Origin: Phytomonas francai
Taxonomy: Eukaryota > Euglenozoa > Kinetoplastea > Trypanosomatida > Trypanosomatidae
Length of the DNA: 64,000 nt
Assembly: GCA_001766655.1 (NCBI GenBank)
Contig: MJCC01000004.1
Span: forward strand, 129,189-193,188
Direction: 5' to 3'
The notes beneath the pieces were generated by a model. The model ran no database searches. It was not told the DNA's origin and saw nothing but the letters and a program-made list of their open reading frames with translations. Numbering within the stretch: the stretch's first letter is position 1; each line of letters opens with the position of its first letter. This document shows positions 17,679-28,544 of the stretch, piece after piece. The position numbers were made by a program, and so were the translations under genes.

Positions 17679-18987
17679 TCACCCCTTCTTTTTCCTAGCC
17701 TCATAGCATTCCACACACGCACGCACTGGCTCTGAGCCCTTCTTTAATGGTATGTGAAATGGCGAGCATGTAGCGCAGAAAACGTAGCCGCAAACGCGAC
17801 AGTGGTGGCGGCGCCGCATTAAGCCAAACTCATTGTGACACCGATTGCACACCTTCGCCGCGTGGTTCTCCTGCCACTGTATTTCCTCCTCATCGCTTTG
17901 TTCCTCACGTTTATTAGTCCGCTTGCTAGACTCCGTCGCCGGTGGGGCGTACTGCTGTGGCCGTGCACCACCGCACATATCGCACTTGCCCAACTCAATG
18001 CGGTTCACAAAGGTGCAGGCCGGGCAAGGCCACTCCGCGGGGCCCGTTTTATCTGATGCCCCCCCGCCCGAGGCCCCATTCTTGCCCTGCAGGTCCTTCG
18101 AGGCGGCCGACTTTACGTTCGCGGCGTCGCGGGGGGCGAGGTGGCGTGGCCGCTGCCCGCTCTCGCAGGCCTGGCAGACCGCCACCCCGACCGGGTTCTC
18201 CAGGCTGCACACCGAGCACGCCCAGATGGTGGGCAGGGCCGGCGCGGGGTCGGGAAGGCCGGCCGTCCCGGACGCCCCCCCCCCCACGGAGGACGACCCC
18301 GCCGCGGCCTCGCCCTCGCCCGCGAGCGGGATGCCGTTCCGCTGGTAGCCGTTGCAGGCCGCGCAGTTCGCGCGCGCGGCCGCGTTGACGGTCGCGCAGA
18401 CGCTGCAGCGCCACCGCGTCGGGGCGGGGGACGGGCTCGGCCGGGCCGCCCCGCAGCCCTTGCAGGCCCCCCGCCCGGCCTCATTGGGCGCGAGACAGAC
18501 GCCGCACTGCCAGGCCGGGACAGACGAGGCCGGGACGGGGTCCCGCCGCGGGAAGCCCGGGCGCGCCATCCCGCACATCTCGCACGCGGCCCGATCCAGC
18601 GCGTTACGGAAGGTGCACGCGGGGCAGCCCCACGTCTGGAGCTCGCGTAGCGCCTGCTGCTCGCGCTCCTGCTCCCGCTCGAGCTCGCGGCGCAGGCGGA
18701 TGATCTTCTCCAGCTGCGCACGGTCGTCCTCGGCGGGGGGGAGGGACGGGGGGGTAGGAAAGGGAAGGGTGGGGAAGGGAAGGGTGGNGGGGGGGGCCGT
18801 ACGCGCTCGCGGGATCGCCGACGTGCGGCCCGCCATAGTCGTAGGGCGGCGGCGGGGGAGGGTGATTCGGCGGTGGCGGGAGGGCCGCCGCGCCGCCGGG
18901 GCGTCCGTTGCTACAGCCAAAAAGCTCGTCCAGATCGACCGCCTGACGATTCGGTGGCGGCGGCGGCGAATACGCGTTCGAGTACAT
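17679..18987 (-). CDS. Five RanBP2-type zinc fingers plus FYVE domain, frame broken at an N
   Basis: The protein has an unusual layout. A Pro-rich N-terminus starts at the ATG at 18987 (MYSNAYSPPPPPNRQ). A charged helix (about 25 residues, Glu/Arg-rich) follows, then five RanBP2-type fingers of the W-x-C-x2-C-x10-C-x2-C pattern, for example WGCPACTFRNALDRAACEMC. The C-terminus is a FYVE domain with RRRHHCRVCG and eight Cys/His ligands. RanBP2 fingers bind ubiquitin or single-stranded RNA; FYVE binds PI3P on endosomes. The upstream and downstream halves are in different frames that meet in a G-run with one N at 18788, so the frameshift is probably a sequencing gap. The lead WxxD of a canonical FYVE is not evident. 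A role in endosomal sorting is inference. Confidence 0.78.
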
Positions 18988-19205
18988 TTGGTTCGAAAGG
19001 AAAGGAAAGGTCAGAGCAAACAGGAGAAAATGGGTTGACAAATATGCGCTTCAGGACTTCACGCCTAAGAAAAAGAGAAAAGGTGTATACCTCCTTTTTG
19101 CTCAAAACTCGACTCCAAGTTGAAGCAATGTGTTATAGCTGTTGAAACAAAGATTGAAAAATAAAAGGGAAAATGGGCATCCGTTTCGAATAAGTCAATG
19201 AATAA

Positions 19206-19502
19206 TTAATTATTTGGTATACCCCTGTACCACACACAATCGATTAGGTAAACAAAGGGGACGGATGCAGTGAAATGAGCCACCTTTCCAGGCCTCGGTT
19301 TAAAAAATAAGAAAGCGTGTGAATTAAAAGATAAAGGAAACCCCAAAATGCGATTCTTCCACATTAAACTAAATGATGTTTCCATAGAATTTGAAGATAT
19401 TAAAAGAAACCCCTTATGCATAACGTCCATGTCCCCTTGAGCTTTCTTTAGAATAGAAACGAAAGAGGCCGCCTCATAAGCACCTTTTGTATAAGTATGC
19501 AT
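19206..19502 (-). CDS. Possible small protein, unknown
   Basis: A 98-codon frame with an ATG at 19502. A T-run of 13 lies directly upstream on the minus strand and is followed by AG before the ATG, so a splice acceptor is possible. The chain is mixed polar and aromatic with no clear membrane segment or domain. The length is above what is common by chance in this AT-rich spacer. Not recognised; could be spurious. Confidence 0.28.
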   Translation of the reverse strand: MHTYTKGAYEAASFVSILKKAQGDMDVMHKGFLLISSNSMETSFSLMWKNRILGFPLSFNSHAFLFFKPRPGKVAHFTASVPFVYLIDCVWYRGIPNN

Positions 19503-21249
19503 GTTCTTACAAAAAAAAAAAAAGTCATGTTTATCGCTGCCTATTTAAAGAGTATTGAGCGACCTATAAAAACGATGTTGCGTGCTATTGGCACGACTTC
19601 TTACTCAACAGCGATATTTTGTCATGAAAACGATCAAAGATCGATAGAAATTCAAGAATACTCTGTCAAGAGGAAGTAACAACTGTGATAATAACATAGT
19701 TGTTATGTCCATCTCTCGACACTGCATCTATTCATAATAAACTCTCACATGGGCTTCCCATTTATTGATCTTGATGTGGGGGTTTAGAGACAATACATAC
19801 TTTACTACCACATTATTCATGTTCATTCCGTAGAAGTATAATGACAATTACTTGAAAAAGGTAAAAAAGGGAATAATAATGTCAAATATTCGACGCTAAG
19901 CAAAGAAAAAGTTTAAACCTAAAAGGTTCGAATAGTGAGGAAAATACGTAAAAAACTTAGACCTGCATTATGCACAGGCCCACATCTAGACATCTTTGGT
20001 TGCGTTCCTTTCTCTGTTCCTTTCCTACTCTTAAAAACAAGAGGAAGAGGATAACTAAACATGAGGAACTCAAGTGGGATGCACCTGGACTAAAAATTTA
20101 ATGGCACATTCATGCAAAAATGTGAGAACGGAAAATATATGCAATCTTATCAAGATTATAAAATCATCTTACTCCACTAAAGAGGAATAGAAACAGGAAG
20201 TGAAATCACTATGGCCAACCTTTGCTTGAAGCTTTTGATTCTTCATTCCTTTGAACCAAGAGATCCTCATCTTGAATAGAACATCAGCTTTCCCACAAAT
20301 ATCTAAAGATGTAAAAGCAAATGTGCATAAGTATCGACTACAATCTTACAAAGGCGCATAACTCAGACTTTTACGGTATAAAGACCACTAAGGAAAGAAT
20401 CAATCAAGAACTTTTATGGACCGCTTTTCACACGAATTTAATAGAAGTGGCGCAGAAAAGCACTCCTATATTTGAAGCAACACTAATATTGATGATAATT
20501 TTATTCTTGAAGATTGAAACGGTTTTAATCTCACTTCGACATTCGAATATTATATGTGCATGAGTACTTGCTGCGTTAGTTTCTCTATGATTAAAGTGCT
20601 GCTAATTGCGTTAAAACATGGACAAAGTTTCACTTGATAGATTGTGCAAGTAAGATAGTAAACAATTCGAATCAAATAAACAGAAACTTATAGATCAAAT
20701 CGATGAGAAACCTCCATAAAAGAGCTAACCAGAGCTCTCGCCATCCTACCTCTCATGTAAACTCAATATTCTTTTACTTATCCTTTAAATCGAAAAGCTT
20801 TGGCAATCAACACCTACAAGTATTTATTTGATTGGAGACGAAAAGGTTGACACTGAAGCAACCTTGAACACAAAAAGGAGCTGAAACTTGCTACTTTGAT
20901 CACAAAAGTGTAAGTGTAAGGAATTTGAAAGGAAAGAGATAAAGAGAAACCAAAAGAGATTCAATACTGAAAAAAAAAAGGACAATGATTAAACGAATAA
21001 AGCTGTTCATCCTTCTATGTGTGTCAATATATTGAACAGGAAGGGAGCAAACAACAGTAAGAGGACGAAAATAGGAAGAGTTGATAATACCAAGGTAGCG
21101 GTAAGGAGGGGGAAGCGTTAAGACTTCCCCCATAACGTTACTAACATGAGGCAAAAGACAAAGTATAACTTAAACGGGAAAAAAAAGTCTCTGTGGAGGG
21201 CTCCTTTGAATGGACTAGCATATACTTGGACTATTAGAGATGGATTACT

Positions 21250-21824
21250 TCAGATAGAAAAGTTAAAATTACCACAAAGTGCAAGAAGGTCTCTACCCAT
21301 TTTGCCGTCAATAACATGGTAACACCTCTCCATAGACGTGATGATGGAACCCGATTCATCATTGGATGCGATATCGAAGCTGCTGCGCACGTCAGTAGAA
21401 GCAAATGGTTCGATTAGATTCATTCCTCAGATTGCTCGTTTGCATTTATTCATAGTACGGTGTATGGTAGAGCGATGCAGCGACTTGCATTCAACTTTAC
21501 CGACTTTCATTATCATTTAGATTCATAATCGGGAGAGCATCCCTCTATCAAACGCACGCCTACTTTTCTGAGACATACAAAGATGCGAACTATACAAGCC
21601 AGACCTTCCGTTTTGATCACCTCCACCAAAGAAACTGGCAAATGCCGAGGATCGACTACACCGATATACACCGATCCAAAGCGTGATTCCCTTAATCAGG
21701 GAATGTTGCCGAATTTAATGCGCAGTGAGCGCACCAGATACCTATCAAGCAATGCACCATCACCCATGAGTCGCTGCATTTCATTTACGTTGTCAATAAA
21801 GGCATAATAATGGGTAAGACGCCT
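21250..21824 (-). pseudogene. Probable decayed gene of unknown family
   Basis: On the minus strand one frame runs from 21824 to 21513 with a single internal TGA at 21696-21698. It has protein-like sequence on both sides (NEMQRLMGDGALLDRYLVRS, then VDPRHLPVSLVEVIKTEGLA). A second frame continues from about 21513 to a stop at 21250 with one more TGA near 21432 and the segment SMERCYHVIDGKMGRDLLAL. Two stops and one frameshift over about 190 codons are typical of a recently inactivated gene. I cannot name the family. Confidence 0.45.
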
Positions 21825-22154
21825 TCAGAAGGAAGAAAGGAAGTGGGTCATGACGTGAAGACTAGAAAGTGGAGCCCTACTATGCGTACTATGTCGATAT
21901 TCTTAGCCTTTGAAATGAATGCATGTACGATATTCTTCTTATAATATACACAAAAATCAAATCATGTGGAACCCTTTTTAGATTTATTTCCCAATCAAGA
22001 GAACATAAAACTATCAATAACCACTTTGATTCATTTGTTAGAACAGGGAAGCTTTCCCTTCATAGGTATTGCCTTTGAACTTACCTACGATAAGCATATG
22101 AATACAGATAATAAAGTGATACATTTAACAATACATGGATAAAAACGAAAGGAA

Positions 22155-25100
22155 TCACTCCTGCTCAATAAAATGGTAAAAAACTGTACAATCATTTGAC
22201 GAGTCAGTTGGGCACTTGATATTTATACTATATCTACTAAAACGCATCGTCACATCATTGGATGGCCTGCGATGCGCTAAAGTAAAGGAAAGAATAGACT
22301 CGCTACCAGAAGCAACGGACACTTTTTGATCTCTGACTGCCCAGCCATCCGTGGTAAAGGACTCTAAAGCGCTAACGATACACTCCGCGGAGGGCCCCCC
22401 CTTTACGCTGCCAAATATGAGATTTTTTGTTTCCCCTGCAGTGAAATGAAGCACAAATGGGAAGTCTTCCGAATACCCCTCATAAGAAGGATTGAGTGGG
22501 CTAACGCGGCATCCGTCAACATAGTCAAAGTGCGTGCTAAAAGGGCATCGGATATAAACCTTTCGGGGAGTGCTCCAACCGTTTAGCTCAATAGTTCGTT
22601 TCAATTTCCCAGTAATTAGGCATACTGAAGTCGAATGCCTCCCCGCATATTGCGGATAGAAAAATGCTGGAACCGCTGCCTTCGAACCAGGAAGGACGGT
22701 TAACGTACTTAATTGGAATATAAAAGGTTCGCTGCATGTGTTGGGATACTTGTTATCATTATCCTCTTTAACAAATTCCAGTAAAACATCCACAGCAGAA
22801 GTCCCAACATTGTGGAAGTAAAGTGACCTTTGCGATGTATTGCCCACAAGTGTAGGAGGAAATGTGATCTCTTTGATCACAGAGGTATCTCGGTTGCTTG
22901 TATCCGCTAAACTTGAATCAGTCGTTATGAGGAGATCAATCTCGGTACAGGATCCTTTAAGTTTGATTGTTATATTGTTCAACTCACAGAAAAGGTTTAA
23001 ATCGTCATAAAAGATACCATATTCTTTCGGCTTGAATTGAACGAATACATAATCAACTTGATTGGGTTCCAAAATCTCGGCCGGAGGGCGCACAATGCTG
23101 AAATTCGACATCGGTGAAAAGGGCTGCATTTGAAAAGTCACTGGAATATCACTGTTGTTTTTGATCAAGCATAGTTTAGTCACTTCCTGACCTATAGGAA
23201 CCTCGCAAAAGTTGAGTTCTACGGAGCAACCCGGATGTTTAGATAATACTGTTAGCTTATGAGTAATATCAGTCAAGTTCGAACTCATTGTATTAGCCTG
23301 TTTATTGGGTATCTGCTGATATGTTGGCTTGGGTAGAGCATTTTCACTATATTCGCCCTCAGCTACAGTGATTTCCGGAAACATAACAGTGCAATCAATA
23401 ACGATGAAAACACTTTCAACATGTGTTTCATTCGAACTGCATTGAATCTTCATAACCCGATGCCGAGCCAACCGAGAGCCTGTGACTTTATCCCAATTGG
23501 CAAACAAAGATAAGAAATCATCGGACGATAATGAAGTTGAAACGGCGTTGGGGCAATTTTTTGATGCATTCAACTTTTGTTTGTGCAGAGTTAAAGAAGA
23601 TGTTTTTTCCGACTCCTCTTTTTTGATATCGAGTTTTCGGGGCTCAAAAAAAACGAAAATGGGTATGCTCTCTCTAGGTCGTAGAACGCCTGTTGAAGGT
23701 GAAACGAATAAATATTCACATAATGTACTAAAGTGAAACTCCTGGCATTCATCTGAGTTGTTTGTCAAAACTGTTGATGCAGAAATGGAGCCCCCAAATG
23801 GGCATGCCGGTAGAAATATCGTACTTTCTGAAAAGAAAAACACTGGTTCACGCGCATCGCCAGAAAGTTTCAAGGTTACACTATCCCCATATTCATTTCG
23901 AAGTATAAAGGATGAATTGATCTTCCCTCCGTTTGTGGGCTTGAAGAAACATTGAAACTGAAAACTTTCTTTTGGCAACAATATCACTTTTCGTGGGATA
24001 ACTGTGATGTTTTGGGGTAGGTTTGTGCACTCAACCTCTTGAGGTAAATCTGAAAGGTTCTGTGCTACAAAAGTGTAGAATCTTTCCTCGTTGACAAATA
24101 TCAAACCAATATCAATAACCTGTTGATCGACAGAAAACCCGCGTTGTGTAAGAGAGGCTAGGATCCTTACGCTTGCTGGAATCGACTGCCCCTTTGCATG
24201 TAACTCCACTAGCACATCAACGTCAGTCCCAAGATTAACAGACGGCGCAAACAAAATCTCAAAAGAAAGGGAAACACCAGGCTGAATTATCATAGAGGAC
24301 GGCTCAAAGTGAAGGGCCTCCTTGAAATATGTCGGAACCTTTGCTACTACCACAGTTGGCAGCAAAAGTGTATTTCGCACTTCAACTTTACTAGAATAGA
24401 CGTTCCCGTAAAAGCAGCAACGGAAGTCAACATCACCGCTGGATACAAAAACTGGGAGATCTGTTGATTTGGCCCTTAGGGTTATAAACTTACTTAAGTC
24501 CCCCTCGATAAGAATGTTGCACTGTACTTCACACTTTTCGAGAGGCGCAAACTCAAACTCAAATTTCCTCTCCGATAGTGGTGACACGTCAAACTTATAT
24601 GCATTGGGCAAGACTGACAAGAAACGTTTTTCCTCCTTGGTTAAAGGGTCCTTATGAGTTTCTCTAATTACATTTTCAAATGAGCCCGATATTTTCACTT
24701 TTCCAGAAAGTAAACCTTGATTACGAATACTCAGAATTCTCTTTTTGGAATTCCCTATCGTAACTGTACCAAAGTCTATTTCATCAGTGTTAGCGCTTAG
24801 TGCAGGTTGTTTTGGCCTTGTCCTTATCAATATCTTTATAAGTGATCCGTCGTCCACTCTTAAGACAAGTTCTCCGCTGAAAGCTTCAGCACTATTAGGC
24901 GAAAATAAAACAGTTAAAGTCCACTGTAATCCTGGTGATATCGGCGGAGAGACATTGGAATCTACTGAAAAAAGGATTTTGTGCGGAGGGGAAATTGGCA
25001 AAACACGAATTCTCCTTAACCTATTGCTACAATTTGTAACAGATACTTTGGACGAGTAGGTTTGGCCTGGATCAAAATCAATAAACTGTACCGTTTCCGG

Positions 25101-25313
25101 TAATACAGAAAAGGATGCCTTGCTATTTTCAATTAGGCTAGTCTTAGTGCCATTTTTGTGTAACTTGCTATAGGATTCCTGTAAGCCTGGCAGTTTGATT
25201 TTGGAAGCCCTTTCTTCCCTCACAATAGGGAAGTCTGCAATAAAATCGTCCCCAGCATCCTTAATGTACTGTTGTTGAAAGAGGTTGCCATTTTCATCAG
25301 CAATCAGATCCAT
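22155..25313 (-). CDS. ASH/MSP-repeat protein, probable flagellar central-pair component
   Basis: A 1,052-residue protein made largely of repeated immunoglobulin-like ASH (ASPM-SPD-2-Hydin) beta-sandwich units. Diagnostic repeats are DFGTVTIGNSKKRILSIRNQ at about residue 180, then similar V-x-N-x-S/P-x-F-x-V-x-P blocks such as FCEVPIGQEVTKLCLIKNNS and FPPTLVGNTSQRSLYFHN. About seven units are suggested by eye. This composition is shared by Hydin, CFAP74, CFAP65 and related central-pair proteins, and a flagellar role is the best inference. No catalytic domain, signal peptide or membrane segment is seen. The ATG at 25313 is the first gene of the minus array, next to the strand switch. Codon use is AT-rich compared with later genes in the array. 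Confidence 0.8.
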   Translation of the reverse strand: MDLIADENGNLFQQQYIKDAGDDFIADFPIVREERASKIKLPGLQESYSKLHKNGTKTSLIENSKASFSVLPETVQFIDFDPGQTYSSKVSVTNCSNRLRRIRVLPISPPHKILFSVDSNVSPPISPGLQWTLTVLFSPNSAEAFSGELVLRVDDGSLIKILIRTRPKQPALSANTDEIDFGTVTIGNSKKRILSIRNQGLLSGKVKISGSFENVIRETHKDPLTKEEKRFLSVLPNAYKFDVSPLSERKFEFEFAPLEKCEVQCNILIEGDLSKFITLRAKSTDLPVFVSSGDVDFRCCFYGNVYSSKVEVRNTLLLPTVVVAKVPTYFKEALHFEPSSMIIQPGVSLSFEILFAPSVNLGTDVDVLVELHAKGQSIPASVRILASLTQRGFSVDQQVIDIGLIFVNEERFYTFVAQNLSDLPQEVECTNLPQNITVIPRKVILLPKESFQFQCFFKPTNGGKINSSFILRNEYGDSVTLKLSGDAREPVFFFSESTIFLPACPFGGSISASTVLTNNSDECQEFHFSTLCEYLFVSPSTGVLRPRESIPIFVFFEPRKLDIKKEESEKTSSLTLHKQKLNASKNCPNAVSTSLSSDDFLSLFANWDKVTGSRLARHRVMKIQCSSNETHVESVFIVIDCTVMFPEITVAEGEYSENALPKPTYQQIPNKQANTMSSNLTDITHKLTVLSKHPGCSVELNFCEVPIGQEVTKLCLIKNNSDIPVTFQMQPFSPMSNFSIVRPPAEILEPNQVDYVFVQFKPKEYGIFYDDLNLFCELNNITIKLKGSCTEIDLLITTDSSLADTSNRDTSVIKEITFPPTLVGNTSQRSLYFHNVGTSAVDVLLEFVKEDNDNKYPNTCSEPFIFQLSTLTVLPGSKAAVPAFFYPQYAGRHSTSVCLITGKLKRTIELNGWSTPRKVYIRCPFSTHFDYVDGCRVSPLNPSYEGYSEDFPFVLHFTAGETKNLIFGSVKGGPSAECIVSALESFTTDGWAVRDQKVSVASGSESILSFTLAHRRPSNDVTMRFSRYSINIKCPTDSSNDCTVFYHFIEQE

Positions 25314-27125
25314 TATGATGTTAAAACAATAACAACATTAATAGGCTATCAAGACCTTAAAAACAACGACGTTGCAATAACAATATTAACATAAAGAGTA
25401 AGAATGAATTGAAGTAGAAGTCATTAAAAGATAGAAAGGAAAAAGCCCTATCATGGGTAAAGGGTAAACTTAGATATTGGGCGATTATAACTTTCAGGAA
25501 CACACCCTCTAACTTTTTTTATAAACTTGGAACTAAAGGATTACGACAAGCGATATAAATGGCAATAAGCTGACTTAAGCGGGCCCCACAGTTGAGATGA
25601 TACATTTGCCGAGTATAATTTAGAAGCAATAACTTTCTGTACTAGCGCATAAACAAACCATACTAGTGAAGTTAGAAGCTTAGTGTGCTGCTAGATTCTA
25701 TAGATTCTCCCCCCAGATGCAGGCCGCATCTTCTAAACAAGCCACCTCCCCCCACAACAAGATGGCCCGAGAGAAACCCACCATCTTGGTCACTGTTCGA
25801 AAAGACAAGTTTTGAGGCTATCCAAGAAGTTTTTATACTGAAACATTGCCCACTCGCATTATCCCCCCATTCAAAGCCCATAACCTCACCAGGTCTTTTT
25901 CCTTCCAAGATCGGGGGAACTAGTCCCACAAGTAAGGGGGGGAGCTGGGCAACCCTTTAGAAAAAGCCATCGGCACTCGGGATGGGAAGGGGCACCCTGC
26001 TCGGATATCAAGGCCTAATTCGGCAAGATTCTTAATACACTAGGAATACGAATTTTAACTATTTAAAAACCGCACCACGCCTAAACAATGCGGCAACTTG
26101 CCTGCAGAGAGCGTAACAGAAGAATTAATAATAACAATAAACTTGCTAGACAAAAAAAGTCAGCAATTCTCTGGCAACATGCATTTCAAGCACAGCGGCA
26201 TTCCATTAGTGTATCTTTTTTAACACTTGCGCCCTGCTTAAATACAGACGGAAAGTATACAAGATTAATGTTGGTCCAAGTGCCCCTCCTGGCTAGCGAA
26301 AGCTTTCGGCATGAGAGTCCTCGCCGCCTCGAGTTTGAAATGATTGAGGCCTAGTCCAATTCATATTCGATAAAGATTTTCTATACTTATTAACTGGTAA
26401 TGGGGGAAACGTTTTCGTGCCATTGCTTAATGCCCCTGGACTTTTTGAAGTTGTGTATGTGGGGGGGGAGGCTTTTTGGAATTGACAATTTTTCCCTAAC
26501 GCGTTTTCGAGTCCGGGTGGTCCCGATTGCCTGGCGCTGAATTAAAGTGTCATGTCAATTTGGGTGTCTGTTGCCGTGAAATTGTTATTAAGGGCTTTCT
26601 TACGATTTCCCACGTGCGTCAGTATTACCTCTGTCCCTGGGAGTGGGGGGATTGCAAAAATCTCGTGCATGGGGCTTGTGCGATTTTTAAATTGTATAGG
26701 CGCCCCCCCCCCCTCCCTCCCCGAAAACTAAAGAAAGGTGGTGTTAGAGGTGATTGGGGTAAAGGTGCGTGCCAAAATGCGTAAAAATTTATGGTTGCTT
26801 GCTTTGTAATATTCACAATTTAAAATGTAGGCCAGTCAGAGAAAATGGCTTTTTTTGCTCACTGTATGATATGGTTCTTGCTTTTAATCAAATTTACGAG
26901 TATGCTCGAGGCGGTTGTCATTTTTTTTTTTACCTTCTTCACAGTGTATTTTATTTTATAACACCTTATACTGGGTTAAGGTCAGTTGATATTGCTTTTC
27001 TACAACACAAAAGTATTGAGGGGTACGTTTCCGTTTTTATCTAATTTCTTGAATCTCTGGAATTTTTGTAGATTTTTATTTCAATTATTATTACTATAAA
27101 AAATAGGGAAAACGAAGGATTCACG
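25314..27125. promoter_or_regulatory. Divergent strand-switch region, probable transcription start zone
   Basis: All long genes to the left are on the minus strand and all to the right on the plus strand. In kinetoplastids such divergent regions are where RNA polymerase II starts both polycistronic units, marked by H2A.Z/H3 variants rather than by a TATA box. Here the 1.8 kb holds no convincing gene. It contains C-runs at 25709 and 25748 (G on the minus strand), a G-run at 26461-26471 and a C-rich run at 26703-26720. Short frames on both strands overlap one another and have no domains. I saw no tRNA, 5S or snRNA gene inside it. Confidence 0.75.
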
Positions 27126-28268
27126 ATGAGAGATAATTTTTTGATTATATCGCTTCCGTATCACCCGCAATGCACTGACCAATCGACGTCGGCACAATTT
27201 GAGTTTTTTACTCGGAAAATGAATCTTCCCGACCAAGTTTTCCATTCTTTTTTTATTCCGATGCTGAAAATCGGAACATTGGACTCATTGATGGAAGCTA
27301 GCGACAGGCTCACCAAAATGGATTCACAAATAGAAAATTCTGTTCAGAGGCTGGTTGGGCTCATGGAAGAAATATCAGGAAAATCGAGTAATGTTGTTAC
27401 AACATTTCGAGTTAATCAGACGCAAGAGATGTCTCCCTCCGGCTATATTAAAAATTTTCTGTGGAGCACTCAGCAGTTTGATCCACAAGACAGTATTCTG
27501 TTTTTAATTGATAAGCTCGAGAAAATTAATCACGCCGCTGATCAACGAGTGCGTGAAAAGTTGACAGACTACCATGATTTGCGCAACAAAATACTAGCAA
27601 CGAATAAAAAACTTGAGGGCAATCTTTCAGTACGTCCGATACGTGATTTTGTTGACCAATATAATTCTAAGCATCAAAATGTTGTTGAAACGGATCTCCT
27701 CGTTACGATATTTGTTGCGGTTCCTGTCTCTTCACAAAAGGAATGGTTGCGTGAATACTGGAAAATGAATGAATATATCTGCCCACAATCCAATCATGTC
27801 ATCGCTGAGGATAAGGATTATATTTTGAACAGTGTTGTTGCTTTCCGTAAGGTAGCTGATGATTTCAAAAGCGCATGTCGTAAAAAGCGTTACGTTGTGC
27901 GAGAAATCTCTAATGATGGCGACTTTTCCCCAACGGATTTGAAAGATGCTCAACAAATAGAGCAAAGAAAGCGAAAGACTCTTTACGCTCTCCTTTGGCA
28001 GCAATACTGCATTTGTTTTGTTGCATGGATACATCTGAAGGCAATGCGAATCTTTGTTGAGTCTGTATTAAAATATGGACTTCCATCCCTTTTTATTTCA
28101 TTTGTTTTAGATGCCTCCTCTGACAAAGAGTCTGAGATTCGTAAACGCATTGTTCAGCTTTACCCTGAGTTTTCCACAATACTAGAAATCAACCCAGCAC
28201 TAGATGTCGATGCTTTACAGCAAGAGTATCCTTATGTATCTCTCAAAGTGGCAAATATTCAGAAGTAG
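27126..28268 (+). CDS. VMA5: V-type proton ATPase subunit C
   Basis: Subunit C of the peripheral stalk of the V-ATPase, the part that controls reversible V1-Vo assembly on acidic organelles (acidocalcisomes, endosomes, lysosome). The length, 380 residues, equals the family norm (about 382-392). Family marks are the N-terminal FLIISLPYH, VFHSFFIPMLKIGTLDSLM, a central helical arm, and the C-terminal signature HLKAMRIFVESVLKYGLP followed by FISFVLD. It is the first gene of the plus array. The ATG at 27126 gives a start consistent with other V-ATPase C proteins. Confidence 0.94.
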   Translation: MRDNFLIISLPYHPQCTDQSTSAQFEFFTRKMNLPDQVFHSFFIPMLKIGTLDSLMEASDRLTKMDSQIENSVQRLVGLMEEISGKSSNVVTTFRVNQTQEMSPSGYIKNFLWSTQQFDPQDSILFLIDKLEKINHAADQRVREKLTDYHDLRNKILATNKKLEGNLSVRPIRDFVDQYNSKHQNVVETDLLVTIFVAVPVSSQKEWLREYWKMNEYICPQSNHVIAEDKDYILNSVVAFRKVADDFKSACRKKRYVVREISNDGDFSPTDLKDAQQIEQRKRKTLYALLWQQYCICFVAWIHLKAMRIFVESVLKYGLPSLFISFVLDASSDKESEIRKRIVQLYPEFSTILEINPALDVDALQQEYPYVSLKVANIQK

Positions 28269-28544
28269 GCTATATACTTCGGCGAACTGAAGGTTATGCC
28301 TTCTTATTCTTTTGTTGTATCGGCTGATTTTATTCATTTTTTTTTTGTGTGTATGACCAGAGCAAGTGAGAGGAGATGGAGAGAAGGAATATATATTTAC
28401 ACCTGCTTGCCAGCGATTCTGTGGTGCTGATCTCTTTTAATCCTATATTCCATTAAATGAATCTAAGATTTTGCCCAAAAATGTTATCTCTCTTATTTGT
28501 TTTTCACCCATAGTTGTTTATTTCTTTTTAGTGAAGTTTTAAAT

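Larger units (their letters stand above)
18988..22154. other. Three-kilobase gene-poor stretch in the minus array
   Basis: Between the ASH-repeat gene and the zinc-finger gene lie 3.2 kb without an intact long gene. It contains one possible 98-codon gene (19206-19502) and one probable pseudogene (21250-21824), both listed. The part from 19503 to 21249 is AT-rich; short minus frames such as the one near 20428-20560 look faintly protein-like but are not enough to call. Confidence 0.5.

Noticed and set aside
19924..19936. tRNA B-box-like GGTTCGAAT
   Set aside because: The CC end of the B box is missing and no A box or stem pairing is found upstream.
25672..25960. Overlapping open frames of about 85-91 codons on both strands in the strand-switch region
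   Set aside because: They mirror one another over the same bases, have no domain, and lie in the expected transcription start zone.
26527..27044. Plus frames just before the V-ATPase C gene
   Set aside because: The first has no ATG start and translates a C-run; neither has protein-like features. More likely 5' leader sequence.
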